Below are positions 63,306 to 64,000 of a stretch of DNA of 64,000 nucleotides, one piece after another (position 1 is the stretch's first letter; each line of letters begins with the position of its first letter). A program made the position numbers and the translations under genes. Origin of the DNA: CAIWHR01 sp963823215 (lineage in GTDB: Bacteria > Pseudomonadota > Gammaproteobacteria > Burkholderiales > Casimicrobiaceae); contig CAWGKT010000006.1 in NCBI GenBank assembly GCA_963823215.1, forward strand, positions 248,001 to 312,000, read 5' to 3'. A model generated the notes under the pieces. The model saw nothing but the letters and a program-made list of their open reading frames with translations. It had not been told where the DNA came from and searched no databases.

Positions 63306-64000
63306 CTGCGGGCCGTTCCATCCGGCGAATAGCGCGTCGGCGTTGCGGTAGGCGATCCGCTCGGCCAGCGGCTGGCGGCAGGTCGGCGAGCCACGCGCGC
63401 GACCAGTTCGCGTGCTCGTCGATGTAGTGCCAGCGCTCCGGCGTGTAGGTGTCGGTGCCGACCATGAACCGGTCGGGGAACTCGATGAACACGGCACGCC
63501 ATTCGGCCGGCACCTTGCCGTCCGTCGCCCTGTTCGCTGCGGAACGCGAGATCGCACCAGAGATTGCGGTGCTTGGCCAGCATCGCGCGCACGGCCTCCG
63601 GGCGATCGAACCCGGAGTGCGCCCACAGGATGCGCGCGTCCGGATACTGGCGGAACAGGCGCTCGATGGCGTCCGTGTCCGAATGGGCGTGCAGCACGAG
63701 TCCGTGCTGCCGGGCGAGGGCCACCATGCGCCGCGGCACCGGCAGGTCGGCATCGGCGCCGTACAGGTGAAATTCGCCGATCGCGGCGTAGCGCTGGCGG
63801 GCGAGGCGATCCTCGAGAAACGCGACGACCGTGTCGTCGCGCACCCAGGTGCTGACGTCGCCGCGGGTGCGATACGGACGAAGCGAGGGCACGATGAGGT
63901 CGGGCGCCGTCGCGACCAGTCGCTGCGTGCCGTCGTCGCCCGAGCTCGAGACGAGGGCGCGCTTGACGCCGGCCTTGCGCAGGATCGCGATCGCGTCCTT
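63299..64000 (-). CDS. Amidohydrolase-family metal-dependent hydrolase, frameshifted, start beyond window
   Basis: The frame enters from the right edge (ILRKAGVKRALVSSSGDDGT) and gives APDLIVPSLRPYRTRGDVST, LVLHAHSDTDAIERLFRQYP and ILWAHSGFDRPEAVRAMLAK, the His-rich barrel strands of TIM-barrel amidohydrolases. After LAFRSE near 63535 the sense passes to another frame (VFIEFPDRFMVGTDTYTPER) and then to a third (ERIAYRNADALFAGWNG). It probably hydrolyses a lactone, amide or phosphoester; no substrate clue. Two or three one-base shifts, as in its neighbours. Confidence 0.65.
   Translation of the reverse strand, partial: KDAIAILRKAGVKRALVSSSGDDGTQRLVATAPDLIVPSLRPYRTRGDVSTWVRDDTVVAFLEDRLARQRYAAIGEFHLYGADADLPVPRRMVALARQHGLVLHAHSDTDAIERLFRQYPDARILWAHSGFDRPEAVRAMLAKHRNLWCDLAFRSEQGDGRQGAGRMACRVHRVPRPVHGRHRHLHAGALALHRRARELVARVARRPAASRWPSGSPTATPTRYSPDGTARSQ

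Overview
The window looks like a piece of a high-GC betaproteobacterial chromosome, probably from the Burkholderiales or a close lineage. The reasons are strong GC bias at third codon positions, PEP-CTERM and IPTL-CTERM surface proteins, IS3- and IS21-type remnants, small ORF families I associate with that group, and a short GC-rich repeat that sits at start codons. No rRNA gene, intact tRNA or CRISPR array is visible. The taxonomy is inference.

Region 1 (1-21574) is the right-hand part of an extracellular contractile injection system (eCIS) locus. It opens inside a gp27/late-control-D-like baseplate gene and continues, with stop/start overlaps, through a gpV-like OB-fold spike-base protein, a PAAR-like tip, a gp25-like wedge, two gpJ-like baseplate proteins, a gpI-like tail protein with a beta-helix, and a large DUF6519-type protein with Ig-like domains and a Lys/Ala/Pro tail. 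Then come two coupled genes of an ATP-grasp (RimK/MvdD-like) type. Four proteins with the DUF4157 eCIS-associated domain (HELAHVVQQ) follow. Their C-termini differ: one carries a Cys/His peptidase-like segment, one a zincin-like segment, one an SH3-like plus alpha/beta-hydrolase region, and one is unrecognised. They are the likely cargo. Sheath, tube and AAA+ ATPase genes would lie to the left, outside the window.

Region 2 (about 21640-29940) is a catabolic block: a sugar-type ABC importer (binding protein, two permeases, ATPase), a LigI-like amidohydrolase, a Gfo/Idh/MocA oxidoreductase broken by one frameshift, and a D-threonine-aldolase-like PLP enzyme. It lies between two tRNA 3'-end remnants, each followed by a hairpin terminator. 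The right one is clearly the 3' half of an initiator tRNA, so the block resembles an integrated island.

Region 3 (about 29900-46500) is an accessory mosaic. It holds small ORFs with a shared start-site sequence, a PEP-CTERM protein, an orphan formate dehydrogenase gamma subunit beside a nitrate-transporter fragment, an NmrA-like reductase, a fatty-acid desaturase, a nuclease, a DUF4124 protein with a borrowed N-terminus, a DUF11-repeat IPTL-CTERM adhesin riddled with small indels, IS3 and IS21 scars, and intergenic repeats found two or three times.

Region 4 (46500-64000) is signalling and envelope: a SAM-cyclase-AAA-TPR protein, an inorganic pyrophosphatase-like protein, a LytS/LytTR two-component pair, a SYLF/FecR/OmpA-lipoprotein run facing a CHASE2-SpoIIE phosphatase/metallo-beta-lactamase-fold/STAS operon, and a frameshift-ridden stretch with a di-haem peroxidase and an amidohydrolase. 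The concentration of indels in high-GC repeats and at 59.9-64 kb suggests residual sequencing error, so several frameshifted genes may be intact in the organism.
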